DNA of 7,930 bases from Actinobacteria bacterium UBA4719 (GTDB lineage Bacteria; Actinomycetota; Actinomycetes; Actinomycetales; Dermatophilaceae), in assembly GCA_002404345.1 (NCBI GenBank), contig DHJN01000032.1, positions 1-7,930 of the forward strand, given 5' to 3'. This document shows, in pieces, positions 1 to 6,090 of this stretch; within the stretch, counting starts at the first letter, position 1; every line of letters starts with the position of its first letter. Under the pieces are notes generated by a model. That model searched no databases, was not told the DNA's origin, and saw only the letters and a list, made by a program, of their open reading frames with translations. A program made the translations under genes and the position numbers.

Positions 1-22
1 ACCCCCAACCTTCTGATCCGTA
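1..22 (-). other. tRNA-Arg(ACG)-like 3' portion, possible att site or tRNA scar
   Basis: Read on the minus strand, these bases run TACGGATCAGAAGG and then TTGGGGGT. This matches what I recall of the 3' half of the anticodon loop, the 3' anticodon stem, the variable loop and the start of the T arm of an actinobacterial tRNA-Arg with anticodon ACG. The rest of the T arm would lie left of the window. The 5' half should be at about 23-60, but the partner of the anticodon stem (TCTGA) is replaced by C-rich sequence. Only a short CAACGGA (34-40, minus) recalls a D loop. A lone 3' half of a tRNA is typical of integrase attachment sites. The match is short and from memory, and the sequence beyond base 1 is not visible. 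Confidence 0.4.
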
Positions 23-428
23 CGGGGGCGAATTCCGTTGCGTATCAGCGCCTCTCGCCCCGTGCTGCCTGAGCACGCAGTCAGGAGCCGTTGCTGTTGC
101 CCAGTCTCGGTCAATGCCAGGCCTCCGTTAACAGTCTGCGCCCACGGATGCGCCCACACCCAGTGGCCTGATTGCTCGCCGGTGGAGCGTAGAAATGCGA
201 GAGAGGGAGAAGGCTGACAGAAGGCCACGGGAGAGGCTCGTACCTGAGCGCAGCATCCTGGCCAAGAGATATAACGAGATGGCCAGTAGTGGTCCAAGTA
301 GTCGTCATGGCCACCGACAGGGACCGGCCGAGCCGGTCAAGGGGCGACACGGTATCCCCGGGCTCGTAGGCAGTCGAGGCGCCTGGCGAGGCCGGGGCGC
401 GGTCGTCGCGGACCCGAAGACCTTGTCA
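23..428. other. No recognisable gene; probably decayed or non-coding
   Basis: Several overlapping open frames exist on both strands, as expected in GC-rich DNA. None has a recognisable domain, a convincing ribosome-binding site or a neighbour that gives it a role. The only clear local structure is a perfect 6-bp inverted repeat, CGTGCT at 61-66 and AGCACG at 72-77, with a 5-base loop. No U-run follows it, so it is not a convincing terminator. Given the pseudogene fragments to the right and the tRNA-like fragment to the left, this is most simply read as eroded sequence. Confidence 0.4.
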
Positions 429-707
429 ATGAAGATTCGCTCGCACATCCACGGGCAATGCGGCGTGCTGCACCTCGCGGAGGTGGCGGTTCAGCTCACT
501 CGCGCGTGCTCGACTGCCGACGTGCTTCTTGCGTCGAAGGACTGCGACGGCTGTCGATGGGCGATGACCACGCCGAGGGGGCCCCAGCAGGGCATCTCAC
601 TGCCAAGGATGTGAAGGATGCCGTCTCCGTTCGACGCCCGCGTCCCGGTGAATGCCGCGGACGGGGCATACGGGAAGGTAGCCAGCCCAGGTTCCCTCTG
701 GAGACCG
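429..707 (+). pseudogene. Possible remnant of a PTS phosphocarrier (HPr-like, then enzyme I-like start)
   Basis: Three short stretches in different plus-strand frames line up in the order of an HPr domain followed by an enzyme I N-terminus, as in DhaM-type phosphotransfer proteins. The first (about 460-545) reads LHLAEVAVQLTRACSTADV then LLASKD, which can be laid over the GLHARPAA...A.V.L region of HPr. The second (about 545-640) reads GAPAGHLTAKDVKDAV, similar to the C-terminal half of HPr. The third (660-707) reads DGAYGKVASPGSLWRP, which recalls the G.aASPG motif near the start of enzyme I. The active-site His and its following Arg are not preserved in register (LHLAE instead of LHARP). 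If this reading is right, at least two frameshifts have destroyed the gene. Each resemblance alone is weak, and a chance match is possible. I see no dhaK- or dhaL-like sequence beside it. Confidence 0.22.
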
Positions 708-876
708 CACCCCTGGGGACGTAACCAAGGGGTTCCGCTTACGGGTCGGGTGAACGGTCGGACAAAACACGACCAGCCGATGAGCGGGCGCACCGCAGTG
801 GACAGGGAGTACTCGATCACTTAGATGCCCCTCAGGCTGTGATGGTGCCTCTCGCCGGGCAGAACGTATTTCGAGG

Positions 877-1308
877 TCACCCCACTCCGAAAAGGGCGGC
901 GTTGACCCCGGTTGTGGTCGCACCGGACGTCAGGGGAATCGGGGTCGGCGTGCCCGATGTCGCCTGGTCCTGCCAGCACTGGTCGACGTACCCGGTCGCG
1001 TCCGATGACCCGCCCGTGGCAACGGAACCGTGGAAGCACACCTAGTAGTCGGTGCCGACCAACAGACCCTTCACCGCATAGCTGCCATCAGCAGCTGTCG
1101 CGCCCCACGCATGGGCCCCAGTGGACGTGGACGACACCTCTACCGATACATGAGCCAGGCCGTTCATGGAGCGTCCCGAATCAGTCACGGTGCCCGAGAC
1201 CGTCGTGCCCCTGATAAGTGCCGCGCTGATCGTCCCGGTCACACTTGGAGTCACCGTCACCGGGGTCGGCATGCCTGATATCGCCTGATTGTTGTAGCAC
1301 TGGTCTGT
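877..1308 (-). pseudogene. Fragment of a repeat-containing surface protein (carboxypeptidase regulatory-like/Cna-B-like beta-sandwich repeats)
   Basis: The minus strand reads in one frame from about 1308 down to TGA at 877-879, broken only by TAG at 1042-1044. The translation contains TDQCYNNQAISGMPTPVTV, then SGTVTDSG, ADGSYAVKGLLVGTDY, the stop, VCFHGS, and VDQCWQDQATSGTPTPIPL. Paired SGTVTDs...dGsY...L..G.Y..VCF...DQC blocks are typical of secreted or wall-associated actinobacterial proteins with carboxypeptidase regulatory-like domains. Two DQC units lie 107 residues apart. The codon before the stop is Tyr and the next residues are VCF, where the family normally runs through Y-x-V-C-F, so a sense codon (for instance CAG) has probably become TAG. 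There is no start codon, signal peptide or upstream part. The fragment ends abruptly at about 1308, next to the LacI remnant on the other strand. It is a truncated pseudogene with no expected function. Confidence 0.6.
941..1305 (-). repeat. Two diverged copies of a 321-bp (107-residue) coding repeat unit
   Basis: Bases 941-984 and 1262-1305 align without gaps at an offset of 321 bases with 35 of 44 positions identical. Both begin GGGGTCGGC and both end AGCACTGGTC. They encode, on the minus strand, the DQC(Y/W)..Q..SG.PTP(V/I) segments of two successive surface-protein repeats. The offset is a multiple of three, so the repeat pitch is kept despite the internal stop codon. Confidence 0.6.
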
Positions 1309-1310
1309 CA

Positions 1311-1893
1311 GTGCCTTTCGTTCGACAGGACCATCGACGGTCTGGACGTCCCCTCCGTCACGAGCGACTCCCGTCCGGGGCTCCGGGAGGCGCTCGCCCA
1401 CCTTCGATCGCTCGGACACAATCGCATCGGCTTCATCGCCGGACCCCAGGCGACCTCCACTGGGCCGCAAGTGGCTGGTGGTCTTCCCCAGCGAAGCCCG
1501 TGACACCGGCAGGCCCCAGCCTCCGGAGCTCGTCGCCCAGGGCGACTTCCAGTCCTGCAGCGGAGAAGCCGGAGCTCACCTGTTGATGTCGCTCGCCAAC
1601 CCGGCAACGGCCCTGATCGCGGCCGACAGCCTGATGGGAGTCGGGGCTCTGGTCGCCTTGAAGGCGCGCGGGCTGCGTGTTGGCCGGGACGTCTACGTGA
1701 TCGCGTTCGACGAGCTGCCGTATGCCGGCCTGTTCGATCCCGACTCACCGTCATCGACCAGGACGCCGAGGCGATGGGCGTCTTGCGGGGGAGGGCCTGA
1801 TGGGCGGTCATCCGCGGGGAGCGCCCCGCATGCGCGGTACTGCCGACCAGGCTTGTCGTGCGGCTCTTGCCGAGCACTGGCGCAGGCCCGTAA
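1311..1893 (+). pseudogene. Truncated, frameshifted LacI-family transcriptional repressor (C-terminal half)
   Basis: Pieces of a LacI-type sugar-binding domain appear in order across shifting frames. At about 1311 there is VPFV, then FDRTIDGLDVPSVTSDS from 1321. LGHNRIGFIAGPQATSTG follows in the same frame to about 1466. After a shift come LVAQGDFQS, ATALIAADSLMGVGALVALK and VYVIAFDELPYAGLFDPD (to about 1744). A further shift gives TVIDQDAEAMG, with GEGLMG in yet another frame, then VIRGERPACAVLPTRLVVR before TAA at 1891. This is the normal C-terminal order of RbsR/LacI proteins (R-lG...I..I.G; aal.A.D..A.G...a....G..vP.dv.ViGFDd; T.i.Q; LPt.LvvR). The helix-turn-helix domain and the first part of the ligand-binding domain are missing, because homology starts at the junction with the surface-protein fragment. 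It lies immediately upstream of the rbs operon in the same direction, where the cognate ribose repressor is often found. It cannot encode a working repressor. Confidence 0.75.
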
Positions 1894-1896
1894 GTT
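1867..1896 (+). promoter_or_regulatory. Candidate promoter for the rbs operon
   Basis: TTGCCG (1867-1872) and TAAGTT (1891-1896) are separated by 18 bases. They fit the loose actinobacterial housekeeping pattern TTGnnn-N18-TAnnnT. Transcription would start near 1903, giving a leader of about 60 bases before rbsA. Just downstream, GAACGGTTTC (1912-1921) has GAA/TTC symmetry and a CG near its centre, and GTTTCA matches one arm of LacI-type operators; the other arm is poor. The element overlaps the end of the repressor remnant. GC-rich DNA gives many such matches by chance, so this is tentative. Confidence 0.25.
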
Positions 1897-1961
1897 GCTT
1901 TCCAAGGCACCGAACGGTTTCAGGGCGCACCAGCACCTCACACCGGAAGGCAGGACCACCG

Positions 1962-3464
1962 ATGAGTGACCAGCCGATTCTCACCCTGGACCACGTGAGT
2001 AAACGCTTCGGTCCGATCACCGTCGTGGACGACGTCACCGTCAACATCCACAGGGGCAAGATTCAGGTCCTCCTAGGCGAGAACGGCGCCGGCAAGTCCA
2101 CCCTCATTAACATGGCGGCAGGCGTCCATGAGCCGAGCAGCGGTCAGATCATCGTCGACGGCCACCCCACCCGGATCCCCGACACGAAGGCGTCGGAGGC
2201 GCTCGGTATCGCCACGATCCACCAAGAGCTGCAGCTCGTCTCGAGCCTGAGCGTCGCGGAGAACATCATGATGGGCCGGCTGCCCCAGCGATTCGGCCTC
2301 GTCGACAAAGGCGAGATGTACCGCCTCGCGACCGAGGCGCTGACGACGGTCGGGCTACACGTCGATCCGCGCATGCCGGCCGGCGCGCTCGGCATCGCGC
2401 GACAACAGCTCGTCGAGATCGCCAAGGCACTCAGTCTCAAGGCCCGCCTGCTCATCCTCGACGAACCGACTGCCTCGCTCACCAAACACGAGATCGAGCA
2501 CCTTTTCGGCATAATCAGTCAGCTCCGTTCGGAGGGTGTCGGAATGGTGTTCATCTCCCATCACCTCGAAGAGATTGCCGCGATCGGTGACAGCGTGACC
2601 GTCATCCGCGACGGCAAGTTCGTCGCCGAGGTTCCCGCTACGACCCCTGAGCCGGAACTCGTCCGTCTGATGGTGGGCCGGAGCATCGACGAGCAATTCC
2701 CTCGTCGCGCCACCCCGCCCCAGGAGCCCCTGCTCAGCGTCAAGGGCCTCACCCGGAAGGGCTCCTTCACCGACGTCTCCTTCGAGGTGCGCGCCGGAGA
2801 GGTCCTGGGCATTGCCGGCCTCGTCGGCGCGGGTCGCACCGAGGTGGTCCGAGCGATCGCAGGCGCCGATCCCTACGACACCGGCACGGTCATAGTCCTT
2901 GGCAAGCCACTGCCAAAGGGGCGCATCGCGGCGGCCATCGCCGCTGGCGTGGGCCTCGTTCCCGAGGACCGCAAGGCGTTTGGCCTCGTGCTCGGTGCGT
3001 CGGTCGAGGACAACCTCGGGTACGCGACGCTCATGTCGAGCGCCCGATACGGGCTGGTCGATCGCCGCGGTCAGGCCAAGCGCGCCAGCGCGGTCGCCGA
3101 ACGGCTCGCAGTCCGGATGCGCGGCCTGGGCCAGCAGGTCGGCGCGCTCTCCGGCGGCAATCAGCAGAAGGTCGTCCTGGGGAGGTGGATCTCAGCCGGC
3201 TCCCGGGTCCTCATTCTCGACGAGCCCACGCGCGGTGTAGACGTCGGGGCCAAGGTCGAGATCTACCAGCTCATGAACGAGATCACGGCCGCCGGCGGAG
3301 CTGTGGTGATGGTCTCGAGCGAGTTGCCGGAGGTGCTCGGAATGAGCGATCGCATCCTCGTCATGTCCGACGGGCGCGTGGCCGGCGTGCTCGCCGCAGC
3401 CGACGCCGACCAACACACCGTGATGTCCCTCGCCGTCAAGGAAGTCGAGTCCGACCGTGTTTAA
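1962..3464 (+). CDS. rbsA: Ribose ABC transporter, ATP-binding protein with two ATPase domains
   Basis: This 500-residue cytoplasmic ATPase drives ribose import through RbsC. The first nucleotide-binding domain has Walker A GENGAGKST (39-47), a Q-loop region IHQEL (86-90), the diverged signature LGIARQQLVEIAKAL (143-157), Walker B LLILDEPTASL (163-173) and ISHH (198-201). The second has a degenerate Walker A GLVGAGRTE (286-294), a canonical signature LSGGNQQK (396-403) and Walker B LILDEPTRGVDVG (417-429). This asymmetry and length are normal for RbsA/MglA/XylG-type proteins. The ATG at 1962 is chosen because AGGA (1952-1955) lies 6 bases upstream and the protein starts with the usual LTLDHVSKRFG. 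The frame stays open upstream to GTG/ATG codons near 1722, but that stretch is out-of-frame repressor remnant. The gene is first in the operon and overlaps rbsC by 8 bases. The choice of ribose over a related sugar rests on rbsB, rbsD and rbsK downstream. Confidence 0.96.
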   Translation: MSDQPILTLDHVSKRFGPITVVDDVTVNIHRGKIQVLLGENGAGKSTLINMAAGVHEPSSGQIIVDGHPTRIPDTKASEALGIATIHQELQLVSSLSVAENIMMGRLPQRFGLVDKGEMYRLATEALTTVGLHVDPRMPAGALGIARQQLVEIAKALSLKARLLILDEPTASLTKHEIEHLFGIISQLRSEGVGMVFISHHLEEIAAIGDSVTVIRDGKFVAEVPATTPEPELVRLMVGRSIDEQFPRRATPPQEPLLSVKGLTRKGSFTDVSFEVRAGEVLGIAGLVGAGRTEVVRAIAGADPYDTGTVIVLGKPLPKGRIAAAIAAGVGLVPEDRKAFGLVLGASVEDNLGYATLMSSARYGLVDRRGQAKRASAVAERLAVRMRGLGQQVGALSGGNQQKVVLGRWISAGSRVLILDEPTRGVDVGAKVEIYQLMNEITAAGGAVVMVSSELPEVLGMSDRILVMSDGRVAGVLAAADADQHTVMSLAVKEVESDRV

Positions 3465-4455
3465 CACTCAAGAAACCACACCCACCGCCCAGAAAGCACC
3501 GAGCGCCGACGTCAAGTCAACGCGGGCCAAAATCGCTGACTTCATCTCCGACAACGGCGCTCTGGTCGGCCTTCTGGTCCTCTGTGTCGCCATGTTCGTC
3601 GCCACGCCCGACTTCCTCACACCGAACAACCTGCTAAACGTCGGCATCCAGGCTTCTGTCGTCGCCATCCTGGCTTTCGGCCAGACCTTTGTCATCGTGA
3701 CCGCCGGCATTGACCTGTCCGTCGGAAGCGTCGCAGCCCTGTCCGCGATGGTGGCGGCCTTCACCGGCCAGTCATGGGGTATGCCGCCAATGGTGGCCCT
3801 CCTCTTTGGGTTACTGACAGGTCTGGCCGCAGGGATGGCCTCGGGAGCGGCCACCGCATACGGCAAGCTCCCCCCATTCATCGCCACACTGGCGATGTTG
3901 AGCGTTGCCCGAGGGCTGACCCTCGTCGTCTCCAACGGCATTCCGATCCCCACCCCGTCGGTCGTCACTTGGCTGGGCGGCAGCGTTGGCCCGATCCCGA
4001 TGCCGGTTGTGGTCCTACTCGTGATGGGAGCCATCGGCTGGTTCATCCTGAACCGGCTATCGATCGGGCGGGCGATGTATGCCGTCGGGGGCAATCTCGA
4101 GGCTGCCCGCCTGTCCGGGATCCCGGTCAAACGGGTCCTGGTCACCGTCTATGCGCTGTCCGGCATATTCGCCGCCGTCGCGGGCCTCGTGCTAAGCGGA
4201 CGACTCGCTTCGGCCCAGCCCCAGGCGGCCACAGGATACGAGCTCGACTCCATCGCCGCCGTCGTGATCGGCGGTGCGAGTCTCGCCGGCGGGGTCGGGA
4301 GGATATCCGGCACCCTGATCGGCGCTCTCGTCCTCGCGGTCATCCGCAACGGCCTCAACCTGCTCAATGTCTCCGCCTTCTGGCAGCAGGTCATCATCGG
4401 TCTCGTCATCGCAGTGGCCGTCGGCATCGATGTGCTGCGCCGAAAGCGAACTTGA
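3457..4455 (+). CDS. rbsC: Ribose ABC transporter, membrane permease
   Basis: This 332-residue permease of the RbsC/BPD_transp_2 family forms the transmembrane path for ribose. A polar N-terminal tail of about 30 residues is followed by a series of hydrophobic helices (the family usually has about ten) from GALVGLLVLCVAMFV (34-48) to VIIGLVIAVAVGIDVL (312-327), ending in a basic RRKRT. Family hallmarks are GIDLSVGS (84-91), FIATLAMLSVARGL (141-154), GRAMYAVGGNLEAARLSGI (204-222), the cytoplasmic loop that contacts the ATPase, and YELDSIAAVVIGG (261-273). The start is GTG at 3457, inside the last codons of rbsA. It gives the expected length, and the next in-frame ATG would remove the first helix. 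The ribosome-binding site is weak, so translation is probably coupled to rbsA. An 80-base gap separates it from rbsB. Confidence 0.95.
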   Translation: MFNTQETTPTAQKAPSADVKSTRAKIADFISDNGALVGLLVLCVAMFVATPDFLTPNNLLNVGIQASVVAILAFGQTFVIVTAGIDLSVGSVAALSAMVAAFTGQSWGMPPMVALLFGLLTGLAAGMASGAATAYGKLPPFIATLAMLSVARGLTLVVSNGIPIPTPSVVTWLGGSVGPIPMPVVVLLVMGAIGWFILNRLSIGRAMYAVGGNLEAARLSGIPVKRVLVTVYALSGIFAAVAGLVLSGRLASAQPQAATGYELDSIAAVVIGGASLAGGVGRISGTLIGALVLAVIRNGLNLLNVSAFWQQVIIGLVIAVAVGIDVLRRKRT

Positions 4456-4501
4456 GTCCATCGCGGCCGCCACGGCCTTCACGTACTTCCGCACTATCCA
4501 C

Positions 4502-4516
4502 GGTCACAGCGTGACC
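4502..4516. promoter_or_regulatory. Perfect 6-bp inverted repeat upstream of rbsB
   Basis: GGTCAC (4502-4507) and GTGACC (4511-4516) are exact complements around a 3-base AGC spacer. The element ends 9 bases before the rbsB ribosome-binding site, in the rbsC-rbsB gap. In RNA it could form a small hairpin near the translation start; in DNA it could be a dyad for a dimeric regulator. No T-run follows, so it is not a terminator. The dyad is seen directly; its role is inference. Confidence 0.3.
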
Positions 4517-4525
4517 CTGTCCATT

Positions 4526-4530
4526 GGAGA
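4526..4530 (+). promoter_or_regulatory. Ribosome-binding site that sets the rbsB start
   Basis: GGAGA lies 5 bases upstream of the ATG at 4536. An in-frame TTG at 4524 overlaps this motif and so cannot be the start that uses it, which favours the ATG and a 316-residue precursor. Confidence 0.7.
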
Positions 4531-4535
4531 ATCTG

Positions 4536-5486
4536 ATGCATTTCACCCCTCACCGCACCCTCGCTCTCGCTCTGGCCAGCGGGCTGGCGATCCTCCCGCT
4601 GGCGGCCTGCAACCGGACCTCGTCCTCGACCAGCGCGACCGGGTCCAGCGCGAAAAAGATGACGCTCGCGGTCTCGACGCTGAACAACCCCTTCTTCGTT
4701 TCCCTGAAGGACGGTGCCGTGGCTGAGGCCAAGGCCGAGGGCGTCACCCTCAACGTCGTCGATGCCCAGAACGACGCGGCAACGCAGGCGAACCAACTCG
4801 CAAACGCCCAGTCCCAGAACGTCCAGGCGGTCATCGTGAACCCGGTGGACTCCGATGGTGCCGGGGCGCCTGTCAAGGCTCTGAACACCGCCAAGATCCC
4901 AGTCATCGCCGTCGACCGCACCGTCAACGGCGCCAATGTCGCATCCTTCATCGCATCGGACAACGTCGCTGGTGGTAAGCAGGCGGCAGCCGAGCTCGGC
5001 AAGCTGCTTGGTGGCAAGGGCGACATCATCGTGTTGCAGGGCACCGCCGGTACTTCCGCAGCTCGTGACCGCGGCAAGGGCTTCACGGAAGGGATGAAGT
5101 CATTCCCGGGCATCAAGATCGTGGCCACGCAAACCGCGAACTTCGACCGCACCCAGGGCCTGGACGTGACGACCAACCTGATGCAGGCGCATCCCGGGGT
5201 CGTGGGAATCTTCGCCCAGAACGACGAAATGGCGCTGGGCGCCATCAAGGCACTCGGCTCCAAGGCCGGCAAGACCGTGAAACTGTGTGCCTTCGACGGG
5301 ACAGCCGATGGTGTCTCGGCAGTCAAGGCCGGCACCCTGAACTGCACCGTTGCCCAGCTGCCCAGCGAGCTTGGCAAGCTGGCCGTGCAACAGGCAGTCA
5401 AGGCCCTTGCGGGCAAGGCTGACGCCAATGTGCCGGTCAAGACCACGGTCATCACGCCTGCCAACGCGGCCACCTTCAAGGGCTGA
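4536..5486 (+). CDS. rbsB: Ribose-binding lipoprotein of the ABC transporter
   Basis: This 316-residue precursor captures ribose outside the membrane and delivers it to RbsC. The N-terminus is a lipoprotein signal: basic start (HRT), hydrophobic core, and lipobox LAAC with the modified Cys at 25, followed by a Ser/Thr-rich linker (28-38). The mature part follows E. coli RbsB closely: STLNNPFFVSLKDGA (47-61), NPVDSD (102-107), VDR (126-128), IASDN (139-143), GTAGTSAARDRG (169-180), NFDR (202-205), FAQNDEMALGA (226-236), AFDGT (252-256) and VAQLP (272-276). These cover the known sugar contacts: the Asn and paired Phe of NNPFF, Asp127, Arg177, Asn229, Asp254 and Gln274 in this numbering. Ribose specificity is therefore well supported. 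Two Cys, 251 and 270, lie beside the ligand-contacting segments. Hairpins flank the gene, which would suit stoichiometric excess of the binding protein. Confidence 0.95.
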   Translation: MHFTPHRTLALALASGLAILPLAACNRTSSSTSATGSSAKKMTLAVSTLNNPFFVSLKDGAVAEAKAEGVTLNVVDAQNDAATQANQLANAQSQNVQAVIVNPVDSDGAGAPVKALNTAKIPVIAVDRTVNGANVASFIASDNVAGGKQAAAELGKLLGGKGDIIVLQGTAGTSAARDRGKGFTEGMKSFPGIKIVATQTANFDRTQGLDVTTNLMQAHPGVVGIFAQNDEMALGAIKALGSKAGKTVKLCAFDGTADGVSAVKAGTLNCTVAQLPSELGKLAVQQAVKALAGKADANVPVKTTVITPANAATFKG

Positions 5487-5500
5487 CGACAGCTACCACA

Positions 5501-5535
5501 TGGTGGGCCTCCGCATCCGGTGCGGCGGCCCACTA
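5501..5535 (+). terminator. Strong hairpin after rbsB, possible attenuator or mRNA 3'-end stabiliser
   Basis: The arms are TGGTGGGCC (5501-5509) plus CCGC (5511-5514), and GCGG (5522-5525) plus GGCCCACTA (5527-5535). They pair with one T/C mismatch and one G-U pair around a 7-base loop, 13 pairs in all. The hairpin begins 14 bases after the rbsB stop codon. It is followed by CCACGCAAG, not a U-run, so it is not a classical intrinsic terminator. Hairpins at this place in binding-protein operons commonly protect the upstream message from 3' exonucleases or reduce read-through into distal genes. That role is inferred. Confidence 0.5.
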
Positions 5536-5600
5536 CCACGCAAGTCTGGGTGCGTCCCAGCCATACCTACCACCCTGTTGCACCAAAACAGTGCCTCTCC

Positions 5601-5606
5601 GAGGAG
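5601..5606 (+). promoter_or_regulatory. Ribosome-binding site for rbsD
   Basis: GAGGAG is followed by two adjacent in-frame ATG codons at 5610 and 5613. The spacing is 3 bases to the first and 6 to the second. The second also places the catalytic His at residue 20, as in characterised RbsD proteins, so 5613 is preferred. Confidence 0.6.
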
Positions 5607-5612
5607 CCCATG

Positions 5613-6005
5613 ATGTTGCGTCACGGCATACTCAACGCACGTCTGGCTGGTGCTCTTGCCCGCCTCGGGCACACCCACCAGATCGTGATCGCCGATGCGG
5701 GACTACCGCTTCCGTACGGCATCCCAGGATGCACCATCGTCGACCTGACCCTCGTGGCCGGCATACCGCGATTCGAACAGGTCCTCGACGCGGTCTTGGA
5801 CGCCGTGGTCGTCGATCGGGCGGAGGCCGCTATCGAGAGCCAGTCGCTTCCAGCCCATGAGTGGATCGCCGCACGTCTGGACACCGTCAGCCTCATCTCA
5901 CACGAACAGTTGAAGGCGCGGTTGCCCGAGACGCAGCTTGTGGTGCGCACGGGGGAATCGACGCCCTACGCAAACGTGATCCTGCACTGCGGAGTCCCGT
6001 TCTGA
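5613..6005 (+). CDS. rbsD: D-ribose pyranase
   Basis: This cytoplasmic mutarotase converts beta-ribopyranose into the furanose form, the substrate of RbsK. At 130 residues it has the usual RbsD length and is colinear with the E. coli and B. subtilis proteins. It starts HGILNARLAGALARLGHTH, with catalytic His20, followed by IVIADAGLPLP with Asp28. LTLVAGIPRFEQVL (45-58) is the conserved middle motif. The C-terminal block has SHEQLK with His97, then VVRTGESTPYANVIL with Tyr119 and Asn121, residues that bind the sugar across the subunit interface, and ends in GVPF. The frame is open further upstream to GTG at 5520, but that part overlaps the post-rbsB hairpin and matches nothing in the family. 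The 126-base gap from rbsB contains the hairpin, so distal expression may be lower. An 85-base gap leads to rbsK. Confidence 0.95.
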   Translation: MLRHGILNARLAGALARLGHTHQIVIADAGLPLPYGIPGCTIVDLTLVAGIPRFEQVLDAVLDAVVVDRAEAAIESQSLPAHEWIAARLDTVSLISHEQLKARLPETQLVVRTGESTPYANVILHCGVPF

Positions 6006-6090
6006 GTGAATCACCGCGATGGGTCGGAGAAACCCCTCCGGCCGGCACGTCGCAGCCACGCATTCCGCGCCCGCTCTGAGGAGTCATACC

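Noticed and set aside
195..614. A 139-residue plus-strand open frame as an intact gene
   Set aside because: It has no coherent domain along its length. Only a short middle part resembles HPr, and the resemblance continues in other frames, which points to decay.
1308..1910. A 200-residue minus-strand frame across the LacI remnant
   Set aside because: It is Arg/Pro/Ser-rich with no domain, as expected for the complement of GC-rich coding DNA. The plus strand gives ordered LacI motifs.
1722..1961. An 80-residue N-terminal extension of RbsA
   Set aside because: The extension is out-of-frame repressor sequence. The ATG at 1962 has its own ribosome-binding site and the family's normal N-terminus.
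2244..3240. Degenerate Walker A (second domain) and degenerate signature (first domain) in RbsA as signs of inactivation
   Set aside because: This asymmetry is normal in RbsA/MglA-type sugar ABC ATPases.
3468..4145. A 225-residue open frame antisense to rbsC
   Set aside because: It lies entirely under the conserved permease, has no family motifs and has no support for an independent start.
4524..4535. TTG at 4524 as the rbsB start
   Set aside because: It overlaps the GGAGA ribosome-binding site that serves the ATG at 4536, and it adds residues not needed by the lipoprotein signal.
4550..5539. A 329-residue open frame antisense to rbsB
   Set aside because: The plus strand encodes a full, motif-complete RbsB. 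The antisense frame is a by-product of GC-rich third positions and has no recognisable domain.
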